From the NCBI GenBank assembly GCA_900163555.1, contig FUHX01000011.1, positions 1-64,000 on the forward strand: a DNA stretch of 64,000 bases, given 5' to 3'. The notes under the pieces were generated by a model. It was not told the origin of the DNA. It worked only from the letters and a program-made list of their open reading frames with translations, and ran no database searches. The position numbers and the translations under genes are program-made. Position 1 is the stretch's first letter; every line of letters starts with the position of its first letter. This DNA is from Actinomycetales bacterium JB111. GTDB lineage: Bacteria; Actinomycetota; Actinomycetes; Actinomycetales; Actinomycetaceae. Positions 40,730 through 47,933 of this stretch are shown here, piece by piece.

Positions 40730-41433
40730 CGGAGCCGATTGCGCTCCCACGGGTCCGCGGCGTCGTCCTCGATCTCGACGGAACCCTCGTCGACACGATC
40801 GACGACGTCGCCGCGGCGCTGACCGGCGCGCTTGAGGCCGTCGGGCTCCCCGCGGTCGGGGCCGCCGATGTGGCGCCCGCGATGGGGCACGGCTCGGTCG
40901 ACCTCGTGCGCTCGGTGCTCCGCGGCCTCGATCCGGGCCGGGCCGAGGACGACGAGGCGATCGCCGCGATCCACGACGACTACCGGGCCCGGTACGCGGC
41001 CCGACCGGCGGAGCTCAGCACGGTGTTCGCTGACGGCGCGAGCGCCCTGCCGGCGCTGCGCCGCGCCGGGGTGCGGGTCGGCGTCTGCACGAACAAGTCG
41101 ACCGACCTCGCGAACGCCGTGCTGACCTCGGTGGGGCTCGACGACGCGGTCGAGGTCGTGCTCGGCCGCGACTCCGTCCCTCACCCGAAACCGGACCCCC
41201 GGCACCTGCTCGAGGTGCTCGACCGCCTGGACCTGGCGCCGGAGGACACGGTCTACGTGGGCGACAACCCCGTCGACGTCGCCGTCGGGCAGGGCGCCGG
41301 CGTCACCTACCGGCACGTCGCGTGGGGCGAGCCGGTCGATCCGGCAGTTCCGCGCCTGGCGCGCTTCGGCGACCTCGTGCCGGACGCCGACCCCGCCGCA
41401 TCACCTACCGACACACGATCCAAGGAGAACTGA
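40726..41433 (+). CDS. HAD hydrolase, phosphoglycolate phosphatase-like
   Basis: A 235-residue haloacid-dehalogenase-type phosphatase. Motif I is VVLDLDGTLVDT (nucleophile Asp and general acid Asp two residues on), motif II the Thr in GVCTNKST, motif III the Lys in PHPKPDP, and motif IV VYVGDNPVDV. A helical cap lies after motif I, as in Gph/PGP enzymes. The GTG overlaps the xylulokinase stop. It may dephosphorylate 2-phosphoglycolate or a sugar phosphate by-product of the neighbouring kinases. The 1-bp gap to rpiA indicates coupling. Confidence 0.87.
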   Translation: MTEPIALPRVRGVVLDLDGTLVDTIDDVAAALTGALEAVGLPAVGAADVAPAMGHGSVDLVRSVLRGLDPGRAEDDEAIAAIHDDYRARYAARPAELSTVFADGASALPALRRAGVRVGVCTNKSTDLANAVLTSVGLDDAVEVVLGRDSVPHPKPDPRHLLEVLDRLDLAPEDTVYVGDNPVDVAVGQGAGVTYRHVAWGEPVDPAVPRLARFGDLVPDADPAASPTDTRSKEN

Positions 41434-41434
41434 C

Positions 41435-42214
41435 ATGGCACCGTTGACCCCGCAGGACGAGGCCAAGAAGGCCGTGGGGATCGCTGCCGTCGAGCGCTAC
41501 GTCCGGCCCGGCATGCTGCTCGGCCTGGGATCCGGCACCACGAGCCACTGGTTCGTCCGGGCGCTGGCGGACAAGGTGAAGGACGGCCTGGAGGTCCGCG
41601 GCGTGCCGACGTCGAACGCCACGCGGGACCTCGCGCTCGAGCTCGGCGTGCCGCTCGTCGGCTTCGACGAGATCGACCGGCTCGAGATCGTGGTCGACGG
41701 GCCCGACGAGGTGGACCACGACGGCCACATGATCAAGGGCGGCGGCGCGTGCCTGCTGTGGGAGCGCATCGTGGCCGACGCGGCGGACCGCTACATCGTG
41801 GTCGCCGACTCGAGCAAGCTGAAGGACCGCCTGGGGGCGTTCCCGCTGCCGATCGAGGTCATCCAGCACGGCTGGGAGTCGACGACCCGGTCGATCGGGC
41901 GCCTCCTGCAGCTGCACGGGTACAGCGCCGAGGTGCCGCTCGTGCGCCGGGCCACGGCCGACGGCTCGCCGGTGATCACCGACAGCGGCAACTTCATCGT
42001 CGACGCCCACCTGGAGTCGATCGACGACCCGCTCGTCATCGACCGTGAGCTCAACTGGATCCCGGGTGTCGTGGAGAACGGCCTGTTCACGGGGCTCGCG
42101 GACGAGGTGATCTTCTCGACACCGTCGGGCGAGATCAGCACCATGTCCTGCGAGCACGCGCCCGCCGGCCGCCCGACGACGACGCCCCACGGCCTGCGGG
42201 ACCGCGTCGGCTGA
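41435..42214 (+). CDS. rpiA: Ribose-5-phosphate isomerase A
   Basis: A 259-residue isomerase that interconverts ribose-5-phosphate and ribulose-5-phosphate. Family motifs are GLGSGTTSHWFV, the catalytic DGPDEVDHDG, KGGGACLLWERIVADAAD (normally KGGGGALLREK, so Cys and Trp are variant) and SGNFIVDAHL. The ATG at 41435 follows AAGGAG and lies 1 bp behind the HAD stop. As last gene of the pentose operon it connects xylulose-5-phosphate to the rest of the pentose phosphate pathway. The active-site substitutions hint at a paralogue specialised for this cluster. Confidence 0.88.
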   Translation: MAPLTPQDEAKKAVGIAAVERYVRPGMLLGLGSGTTSHWFVRALADKVKDGLEVRGVPTSNATRDLALELGVPLVGFDEIDRLEIVVDGPDEVDHDGHMIKGGGACLLWERIVADAADRYIVVADSSKLKDRLGAFPLPIEVIQHGWESTTRSIGRLLQLHGYSAEVPLVRRATADGSPVITDSGNFIVDAHLESIDDPLVIDRELNWIPGVVENGLFTGLADEVIFSTPSGEISTMSCEHAPAGRPTTTPHGLRDRVG

Positions 42215-42238
42215 GCGGCACGCACAGAGGCAACAGAT

Positions 42239-42269
42239 CGGCGCCCGGCCCCTTCGGGGCCGGGCGCCG
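42239..42269. terminator. Terminator, rpiA / hydrolase
   Basis: Perfect 14-bp arms (CGGCGCCCGGCCCC) around TTC, followed on the plus strand by TCTTGCTTCT. It lies between convergent genes and closes both operons. Confidence 0.9.
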
Positions 42270-42277
42270 TCTTGCTT

Positions 42278-43156
42278 CTATCGATACCGCTTCACCCGTA
42301 GATTCTCACGAAGGAATGCGAGGACCGGCTCAGCGAGCAGCCCGGGTTGATCGATGTTCGGCGAGTGCATGGCATCGAGCAACACCCGTCGAGGGGGCTC
42401 GGGCAGTGCAGAGCCGATCCGGTCGATCCACTCCTTGTCCACCAGGATGTCCCGCGTACCGTGGATGATCTGCACGGGCACCTGGCAGGCAGCGAGTTGC
42501 GCCGGCCACGGATCGTCCGGCACCACTCGCAGTGCCTCCGGAAGTGGCAGAGATACGGAAGCGAGTGCCCGGTAGTGACCCGGCTGCTGAGCGTGCCGCA
42601 GCCGCAATTCCATATGCTCATCGAACCGCGGGCCGCGCTCGATGAGCAACCCGGCGATGCGCTCGAGATCCACGCGCGTCCCATCCCACGCTCCAAGCTC
42701 TCTTCGAGACAGTTCGGTTCGCCACGGGCCGCCCGTTCCCCCGACGCTCGTCACTGAACCAAGCCACGTCGGGGCACGGCTCGCGAGGCGCAGAGCCATG
42801 GAGCCGCCGTACGAGTTTCCGACGACCTGGACAGTTGACTCATCGAGGCTCAGATGCCGTACAAGTGCGTCCAGCTGGGGGATCCGGAAGTCGTACGACA
42901 CACGGTCGAAAAAGACCGACTTGTCGGATCCACCGAACCCGAGCAGATCGGGTGCGATGATCCGAAACTCCGGGACGAGATACGGAATGAACGAACGCCA
43001 TGTCGTCTCTGCCGACCCGCCCCAGGTGCCGTCATGCAAGAGAACGACTACCGGGGCATCGGACGGACCGGCTTCGATGTATCGGGTCGAGTACTGGTCG
43101 GTCGATACGAGGCTCTCGCGCACGAGCACGTCCGACACCCCACCGGTATTCGTCAT
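42278..43156 (-). CDS. Alpha/beta hydrolase, MhpC/BphD-like
   Basis: A 292-residue soluble hydrolase. The oxyanion segment is LLHDGTWGGSAET, then PDLLGFGGSD, nucleophile Ser in VVGNSYGGSMALRLA, an acid in HGTRDILVDKEW and His in LDAMHSPNIDQP. The phrases resemble C-C bond hydrolases of aromatic meta-cleavage (MhpC, BphD, HsaD) but also ester hydrolases of the same fold. It is last in a minus-strand cluster with a Baeyer-Villiger monooxygenase, whose ester or lactone product it could open. That substrate is inference. It lies 6 bp behind the binding-protein gene. Confidence 0.85.
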   Translation of the reverse strand: MTNTGGVSDVLVRESLVSTDQYSTRYIEAGPSDAPVVVLLHDGTWGGSAETTWRSFIPYLVPEFRIIAPDLLGFGGSDKSVFFDRVSYDFRIPQLDALVRHLSLDESTVQVVGNSYGGSMALRLASRAPTWLGSVTSVGGTGGPWRTELSRRELGAWDGTRVDLERIAGLLIERGPRFDEHMELRLRHAQQPGHYRALASVSLPLPEALRVVPDDPWPAQLAACQVPVQIIHGTRDILVDKEWIDRIGSALPEPPRRVLLDAMHSPNIDQPGLLAEPVLAFLRENLRVKRYR

Positions 43157-43162
43157 GTTCGA

Positions 43163-44149
43163 CTACTCAGCCCCCTCAGGGAGGACGAAGAACTCGCGCA
43201 CGTCCATCGGCTGCTCGAGCACTCCGTAGTCGGTGACGATGTCGGCAAGTTCTTGTGCCCCGTCGATGTCCATCTCAGAGCCGAACAGCGGCATCGCCAT
43301 CTCGTCGATGATGCTCTGGTCGAGATCGAGGTAGGTCGGGACGATCGCGCGTACCTCATCCGGGTTCTCCTCGGCGAAGTCGAGTGACTCGCCGATCGCG
43401 GCGGTGAAAGCCTCGACCAGGTCGGGGTTCTCCTCGGCGAATGCTCCGCTCGTGAAGTAGCCCGCGATGAATGTCCGCCCGCTCTCGGTGAGGTCGAAAA
43501 TCTGGTAGACAGATCGGGCACCATCCTGCTCACCGATCGTGGTGAACGGCTCGAACGTGGTGATCGCGTCAACGTCACCGTTTTCCAGTGCAGCCTGCAT
43601 ATCGCCCAACGACAGCTCGACGAGCTCGACCGCGTCTGGGTCCCCACCCTCGGTGGCGATCGCATCGCGGACCATGACCTCGGTCAGGCTCTCGAGCGAG
43701 TTCACCGCAACGGTGCGCCCTTCGAGATCGGCGGCCGACTGGATGTCGCTGTCAGGGAGTACGAGCAGGGCGCCCTGCTCCGAACCACGTCCCGGTGAGG
43801 AACTGCCGTGGGCGACGACACGGACATCCAGTCCCTGCTCGTGGGCGATCATGAGGGACACGAGATTTCCGTATGCGAAATCGACCTCGCCGCTGATCAC
43901 GCTCGGCAACAGAGCGGCTCCACCGCCGGACGTGTTCTGGGGAGTCACGTTGAGGCCGTGGTCCTCGAAGAACCCTTCTTGAATTCCCAGGTATACGGGT
44001 GAGACGTCAACGACGGAACTGACACCGACTACGACGTCGATCAGTCCGTCGGCATCGTCCTCACCGTTCGGGTTGTCATCGCCGCCACCACAGGCAGCAA
44101 GTGTCAGCATCACTCCTGCCGCGAGCACGGCGGTCAGTCGATCTCGCAT
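43163..44149 (-). CDS. ABC-type substrate-binding lipoprotein (NMT1/SsuA-like)
   Basis: A 328-residue lipoprotein with lipobox LAAC (Cys20) and a two-lobed type II binding fold: SPVYLGIQEGFFEDHGLNV, GEVDFAYGNLVSLMIAHEQGLDVRVVA and LEGRTVAVNSLESLTE. Such proteins feed nitrate/sulfonate/taurine-type importers. Here no permease or ATPase gene is linked, so the transporter must be encoded elsewhere or the protein works otherwise. AAAGGAG precedes the ATG. It lies between the hydrolase and the Pht5-like gene, in the BVMO cluster. The ligand is probably the cluster's aromatic or cyclic substrate. Confidence 0.85.
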   Translation of the reverse strand: MRDRLTAVLAAGVMLTLAACGGGDDNPNGEDDADGLIDVVVGVSSVVDVSPVYLGIQEGFFEDHGLNVTPQNTSGGGAALLPSVISGEVDFAYGNLVSLMIAHEQGLDVRVVAHGSSSPGRGSEQGALLVLPDSDIQSAADLEGRTVAVNSLESLTEVMVRDAIATEGGDPDAVELVELSLGDMQAALENGDVDAITTFEPFTTIGEQDGARSVYQIFDLTESGRTFIAGYFTSGAFAEENPDLVEAFTAAIGESLDFAEENPDEVRAIVPTYLDLDQSIIDEMAMPLFGSEMDIDGAQELADIVTDYGVLEQPMDVREFFVLPEGAE

Positions 44150-44263
44150 ATCGGTTGCTCCTTTGCAATCGGGGGAAAAATCGCCCGGTCTCTGACAAGC
44201 AGAACGGGTCACGCAACTGAAGCCTCAGTTCACTGTCGTCGTTTGGCGGATGTGACGGAAGGC

Positions 44264-45259
44264 TCAAATTCTGAAGGTGTCCAAGACTTCAGGGGCGAAC
44301 AGGTCGCGCTCATCTCGCAGGTGCTTCGAGAGGCCCTGCGCGTGGGAATAGGTGAGGAAGGTGGCCAAGGTTGGATCCTCGGGTGCGAGACCGTAGCGCC
44401 AATAGTCCTCCCCCATGAGTTCGCGTGTCGCCTCGACCTCCGCGTGCAGCCAGGGCAACGTGTAACGCAGCGAGGCTGTCTCGGAGAGCCCTTCCTCCGC
44501 CCAAGCCTTTGCAGCATAGAAGGCAACGGACAACTCGCGTGCGATCCACGGATTCCGCTCGTACACATCCCGACGGATCGCAACGACGTGCATGATCGGA
44601 AAAATGCGCGTGCGGCGGAAGTAGTCTTGTTCAGTAGCCCGATAATCAGAGAAAAGGCGCACGATCTTGCCGTCGCCATACATCGCCTCGGCCGGAGTTC
44701 GTGGGCTGTAGATGGCGTCAATTTCGCCATTGATCAGCATGCCGGAAAGGGTTTCGTTCGGCGCTATCTGCGTGACCGACACATCTGTCGGCAGGTCGAA
44801 CTCAACCTTCTCGATACGCCCCGGCTCGTGCAGTCCGCCGGTACGGTAGCTTACCGAGCTAACTGGCAGGTCATGAAGCTCCTCAAGAATCCCACGAATC
44901 CATACCGCGGCCGTGACCTGGTACTCCGGGACACCCACCACATTTCCGCGCAAATCCGACGGTGAGGTTATCGCCGAATCGCGTCGCACATATATACCGC
45001 TGTGTCGGAAAGCCCGAGAAGGAAACACGGGAATCGCTACAAACGGGGGCTCCTCGGCATCGAGAGTCATCACGTACGTGGACAGCGACAGTTCGGCCAC
45101 GTCGAACTCCCGGAAGCGCACCATCCGATAGAAGGTCTCCTCCACTGGAAGCTCGAGATACGTCAGATCGATGCCTCGCGCCGCGACGTCGCCACGACGC
45201 AGCGCCTCAGTCCTGTCGTACCGCGCACATGCCAAGGTGAGTGGAAGATTCGAGGACAT
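44264..45259 (-). CDS. 4,5-dihydroxyphthalate decarboxylase-like protein
   Basis: A 331-residue cytoplasmic protein with the binding-protein-like fold of the Pht5 family. It opens LPLTLACARYDRTEALRRGDV and holds LPVEETFYRMVRFREFDVAELSLSTY, the EYQVTAAVWIRGILEE segment and SGMLINGEIDAIYSPRTP. The founding member decarboxylates 4,5-dihydroxyphthalate, but many relatives have no proven activity and could bind rather than convert ligand. It has no signal peptide, so it is not an ordinary transporter component. Its start shares one base with the BVMO stop (TGATG), indicating co-translation. Confidence 0.78.
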   Translation of the reverse strand: MSSNLPLTLACARYDRTEALRRGDVAARGIDLTYLELPVEETFYRMVRFREFDVAELSLSTYVMTLDAEEPPFVAIPVFPSRAFRHSGIYVRRDSAITSPSDLRGNVVGVPEYQVTAAVWIRGILEELHDLPVSSVSYRTGGLHEPGRIEKVEFDLPTDVSVTQIAPNETLSGMLINGEIDAIYSPRTPAEAMYGDGKIVRLFSDYRATEQDYFRRTRIFPIMHVVAIRRDVYERNPWIARELSVAFYAAKAWAEEGLSETASLRYTLPWLHAEVEATRELMGEDYWRYGLAPEDPTLATFLTYSHAQGLSKHLRDERDLFAPEVLDTFRI

Positions 45260-46914
45260 CAGGCGATCTCCTGCCGGGTCGACTTCGCGCGGTCGAAACG
45301 GAAGCCGGTGTAGTCGCCCTTCGCGATGTTCTTGAGTTCCTCGTGATAGCCGGGTCCATCGAGGTGAACCGCGAACTGGCGCGGCTTGCCGGGAATGTTC
45401 GCCCCCGAGTACCAGGAGTCGGTCCGCGGGTAGAGGGTCACGTTCGCGATGTCGGCGACCTTGGCTCCCCAGGCAGACTCGGTTTCGGGCTCAGGCTCGA
45501 TCGTCTCGTACCCGGCCGCTCGCATGCGTAGGATGCACTCGGCAATCCAGTCCACCTGCAGTTCCGATCCAAGCGCGTAGTGGTATTTTACCGAAGGCGA
45601 CTGCGGTCCCTGAACAACGAACAGGTTCGGGAAGTCAGTCATCGCCATCCCGAGATACGTGCGCGGCCCGCCTGCCCAGTTGTCAGTTAGGTGTCGGCCA
45701 GCCCGACCGACCGGGTCCAACCGAGTGAGCGCACCGCTGATCGCGTCATATCCCGTCGCGAGGATCAGTAAGTCGATCTCGAACTCACCCTCACCGGTCT
45801 GCACCGAAGTTGGAGTGAATCGATCGATGGGATACGAACGGATGTCGAGGAGACGTACGTTGTCCCGGTTGTAAGTCTCGTAGTAATCCGTGCCAAGGAT
45901 CAGCCGCTTTGTTCCGAAGATGTAGGTCGGAAGGAGCTTCTCGGCGATCGTCGGCGCGTCAATAGTCTCGACGATCTTGTCTCGCACGTAGCCAGCCAGA
46001 ATCTCGTTCGCCTCGAGGTTCGTCATGTGGTCGCGGTAGCACTCGCGCACCGCCATCCCGCCCTGCACCCACGCCGCGTCATACGTTGCCCGTCGTTCCT
46101 CGTCCGACACGTCGAGCGCGGACTTGGTTGCCATCGGAAGAGCACGGCCGGTCTTCACCAAGCGATCACGCATATCGGGCCACTCATCGCGGGCGCGCTC
46201 GGCGAGCGCCGGGTCGAGCGGACGATTGCGCGCGGGCAGCACGAACTGGGGCGTGCGCTGCAAGACGTATAGCTGCGAGGCATCCTTCGCGATGTTCGGA
46301 ATGACCTGTACGCCCGAAGACCCCGTCCCGACGACGGCGACCCGCTTGTCCGTGAAGTCAACGCACCCGTCCTGCGGCCACCGCCCGGTGTGGTGGAGCG
46401 GGCCCGCGAAGTCCTCGATGCCGGGGATGTTCGGCAGGTTCGCCGCCGAGAGCGTGCCCGCAGCCGAGACGAGAAACCTGGCCCGCACCCGTTCGCCCGT
46501 GGACAACTCGATCACCCACTCGTTCGTGCTCTCGTCGAACTCGGCGTTCTCCACGCGCGTCTCGAACTGCACGTCGCGTCGGATGTCGTACTTTTCGGCG
46601 AAGTTCCTCAGGTAGGCGAGGATCGTGGGCTGGTCTGGCTGCGTCTCCGCCCACTCCCACTCGTTCACGAGCTCGCGGTCGAAGGTGTAGCAGTAGAACG
46701 GCGCGCCGGGCGAGTCGACCCGTGCACCCGGATAGCAGTTCCACCACCAGGTCCCACCGACGTCGCCCGCCTCGTCGAACGCGCGCACGGTCAGACCGGC
46801 CCGCCGGAATCGATGCACCGCGTACATGCCGGAGATGCCCGCGCCGATCACTGCGACGTCAAGATCATCTGGCGATGAGGGCGCGGAACCGATGGACTGA
46901 CGAGTTTCGTTCAT
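45259..46914 (-). CDS. Baeyer-Villiger-type flavin monooxygenase
   Basis: A 551-residue FAD/NADPH enzyme that inserts oxygen next to a ketone, giving an ester or lactone. The FAD site is GAGISG (24-29), the Baeyer-Villiger fingerprint FAGPLHHTGRWP spans 169-180, and the NADPH site is GTGSSG (196-201). DVGGTWWWNCYPGARVDSP and the late LFVVQGPQSPS are typical of cyclohexanone- and phenylacetone-monooxygenase relatives. The ATG at 46914 is chosen because homologues begin there; AGGTCC is upstream. It is the first gene of the minus-strand cluster and is divergent from a PadR regulator. The ketone substrate is unknown. Confidence 0.9.
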   Translation of the reverse strand: MNETRQSIGSAPSSPDDLDVAVIGAGISGMYAVHRFRRAGLTVRAFDEAGDVGGTWWWNCYPGARVDSPGAPFYCYTFDRELVNEWEWAETQPDQPTILAYLRNFAEKYDIRRDVQFETRVENAEFDESTNEWVIELSTGERVRARFLVSAAGTLSAANLPNIPGIEDFAGPLHHTGRWPQDGCVDFTDKRVAVVGTGSSGVQVIPNIAKDASQLYVLQRTPQFVLPARNRPLDPALAERARDEWPDMRDRLVKTGRALPMATKSALDVSDEERRATYDAAWVQGGMAVRECYRDHMTNLEANEILAGYVRDKIVETIDAPTIAEKLLPTYIFGTKRLILGTDYYETYNRDNVRLLDIRSYPIDRFTPTSVQTGEGEFEIDLLILATGYDAISGALTRLDPVGRAGRHLTDNWAGGPRTYLGMAMTDFPNLFVVQGPQSPSVKYHYALGSELQVDWIAECILRMRAAGYETIEPEPETESAWGAKVADIANVTLYPRTDSWYSGANIPGKPRQFAVHLDGPGYHEELKNIAKGDYTGFRFDRAKSTRQEIA

Positions 46915-47016
46915 ATCAGGACCTGCATCCAATCGTTGCGTGCGATCGACCGGCGGCTTCGCTGCCACCCCTCCGCGTTGAGCTGGTGCTGATGTCGACC
47001 GTAGAACCCAAGGTCC

Positions 47017-47048
47017 ATGTATGTCAAGGCATACGTATGTGGTTACAT
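47017..47048. promoter_or_regulatory. PadR operator-like repeats
   Basis: This A/T-richer stretch in the BVMO-padR spacer contains CATACGTATG (47030-47039, perfect palindrome), two ATGTATGT-like half-sites and ATGTGGTTACAT (47037-47048). ATGT/ACAT half-sites are characteristic of PadR binding. Exact register is uncertain. Confidence 0.55.
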
Positions 47049-47205
47049 AGTCGCCAGGCAGCACCGAACCGATCCGCCGGGGCCCGTGCCCGTCCACCTG
47101 ACCGGAGCGGCCCGCCCCGAGCGGATCCGGTTACGGTCGTGCCTGTGCATCGGGGAGTGAGGGATCACGGCTCGACTCGCTCGCTCTAGTCTTCGGAGGA
47201 ACAGA

Positions 47206-47868
47206 ATGTCACTTCGTCACGCACTTCTGGCGATTCTTGAAGCTCGGTCGATGACTGGTTACGAACTGTCAAAGCAGTTCGGCGCATCGGTCGGCTTTGT
47301 ATGGCGGGCAAAGCACTCGCAGATCTATCCTGAACTGCGCAAACTCGAGTCCGAGGGGCTTGTTCGTACCACCGAGGTCCAACGCGGGAAGTCCGCCGTC
47401 AAATGGTCCTATTCACTGACATCGGAAGGCGTCGACGAGCTCAACCGGTGGGTCAACGAACTCGAGATCCCGCAACTGGAGCGCTCTGCCGCGCATTTGA
47501 AGGTGACCTACCTCGAGTACGGCTCGTACGACATGGCACGAAGGCACTTCCGCAACCACGCGGAGTACTTCGCGGCCCAAAGGATCGTCTGGCAGACGCA
47601 TGCCGACGCGCTCCGCTCAGCCTCAACCAGCCTCATGCAAACCCGACTCGGCAGAGCGGAGTCTGACGAGGCTCGCGCCGCCATTCGCGCCTACAAGGTC
47701 CACGTGTACGAGGGCCTCGTTGCGCGGGCAGATGCCGAGATCTCCTGGGCCGAACGAGGCGTTCAGCTGGTGGACGATCTCCAGGCCGCGGCAGGAGCGA
47801 GCGGGAGTGACCTCGCGAGCCCGGCCCGCACCGCGAATGGATGGGCGGAAACCGGACTCACCGGGTGA
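47206..47868 (+). CDS. PadR family transcriptional regulator
   Basis: A 220-residue regulator. The N-terminal winged helix (1-90) has the PadR hallmark LLAILEARSMTGYELSKQF, AKHSQIYPELRKLESEGLV and a wing with KWSYSLTSEGVDEL; the helical C-terminal domain (about 95-190) is of the long PadR/AphA type. GGAGGA precedes the ATG. It is divergent from the BVMO gene, and ATGT/ACAT-type repeats lie between them. It is therefore the probable repressor of the monooxygenase cluster, released by a phenolic or related substrate. Its stop converges on dnaG. Confidence 0.88.
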   Translation: MSLRHALLAILEARSMTGYELSKQFGASVGFVWRAKHSQIYPELRKLESEGLVRTTEVQRGKSAVKWSYSLTSEGVDELNRWVNELEIPQLERSAAHLKVTYLEYGSYDMARRHFRNHAEYFAAQRIVWQTHADALRSASTSLMQTRLGRAESDEARAAIRAYKVHVYEGLVARADAEISWAERGVQLVDDLQAAAGASGSDLASPARTANGWAETGLTG

Positions 47869-47933
47869 ACGTCCCGCCACGTTCCCTCTGCAAACGACCG
47901 CGGATCCGCGGACAGCGGCGACGAGCCGTTCGC

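Noticed and set aside
37637-40750. Minus-strand frame of 1037 codons across aldehyde dehydrogenase and xylulokinase
   Set aside because: Antisense shadow of two well-supported plus-strand genes with intact catalytic motifs.
47898-47911. CCGCGGATCCGCGG palindrome between padR and dnaG as terminator
   Set aside because: The 14-bp palindrome has no loop-forming extension or T-run and could be chance in such GC-rich sequence; not supported strongly enough for a feature.
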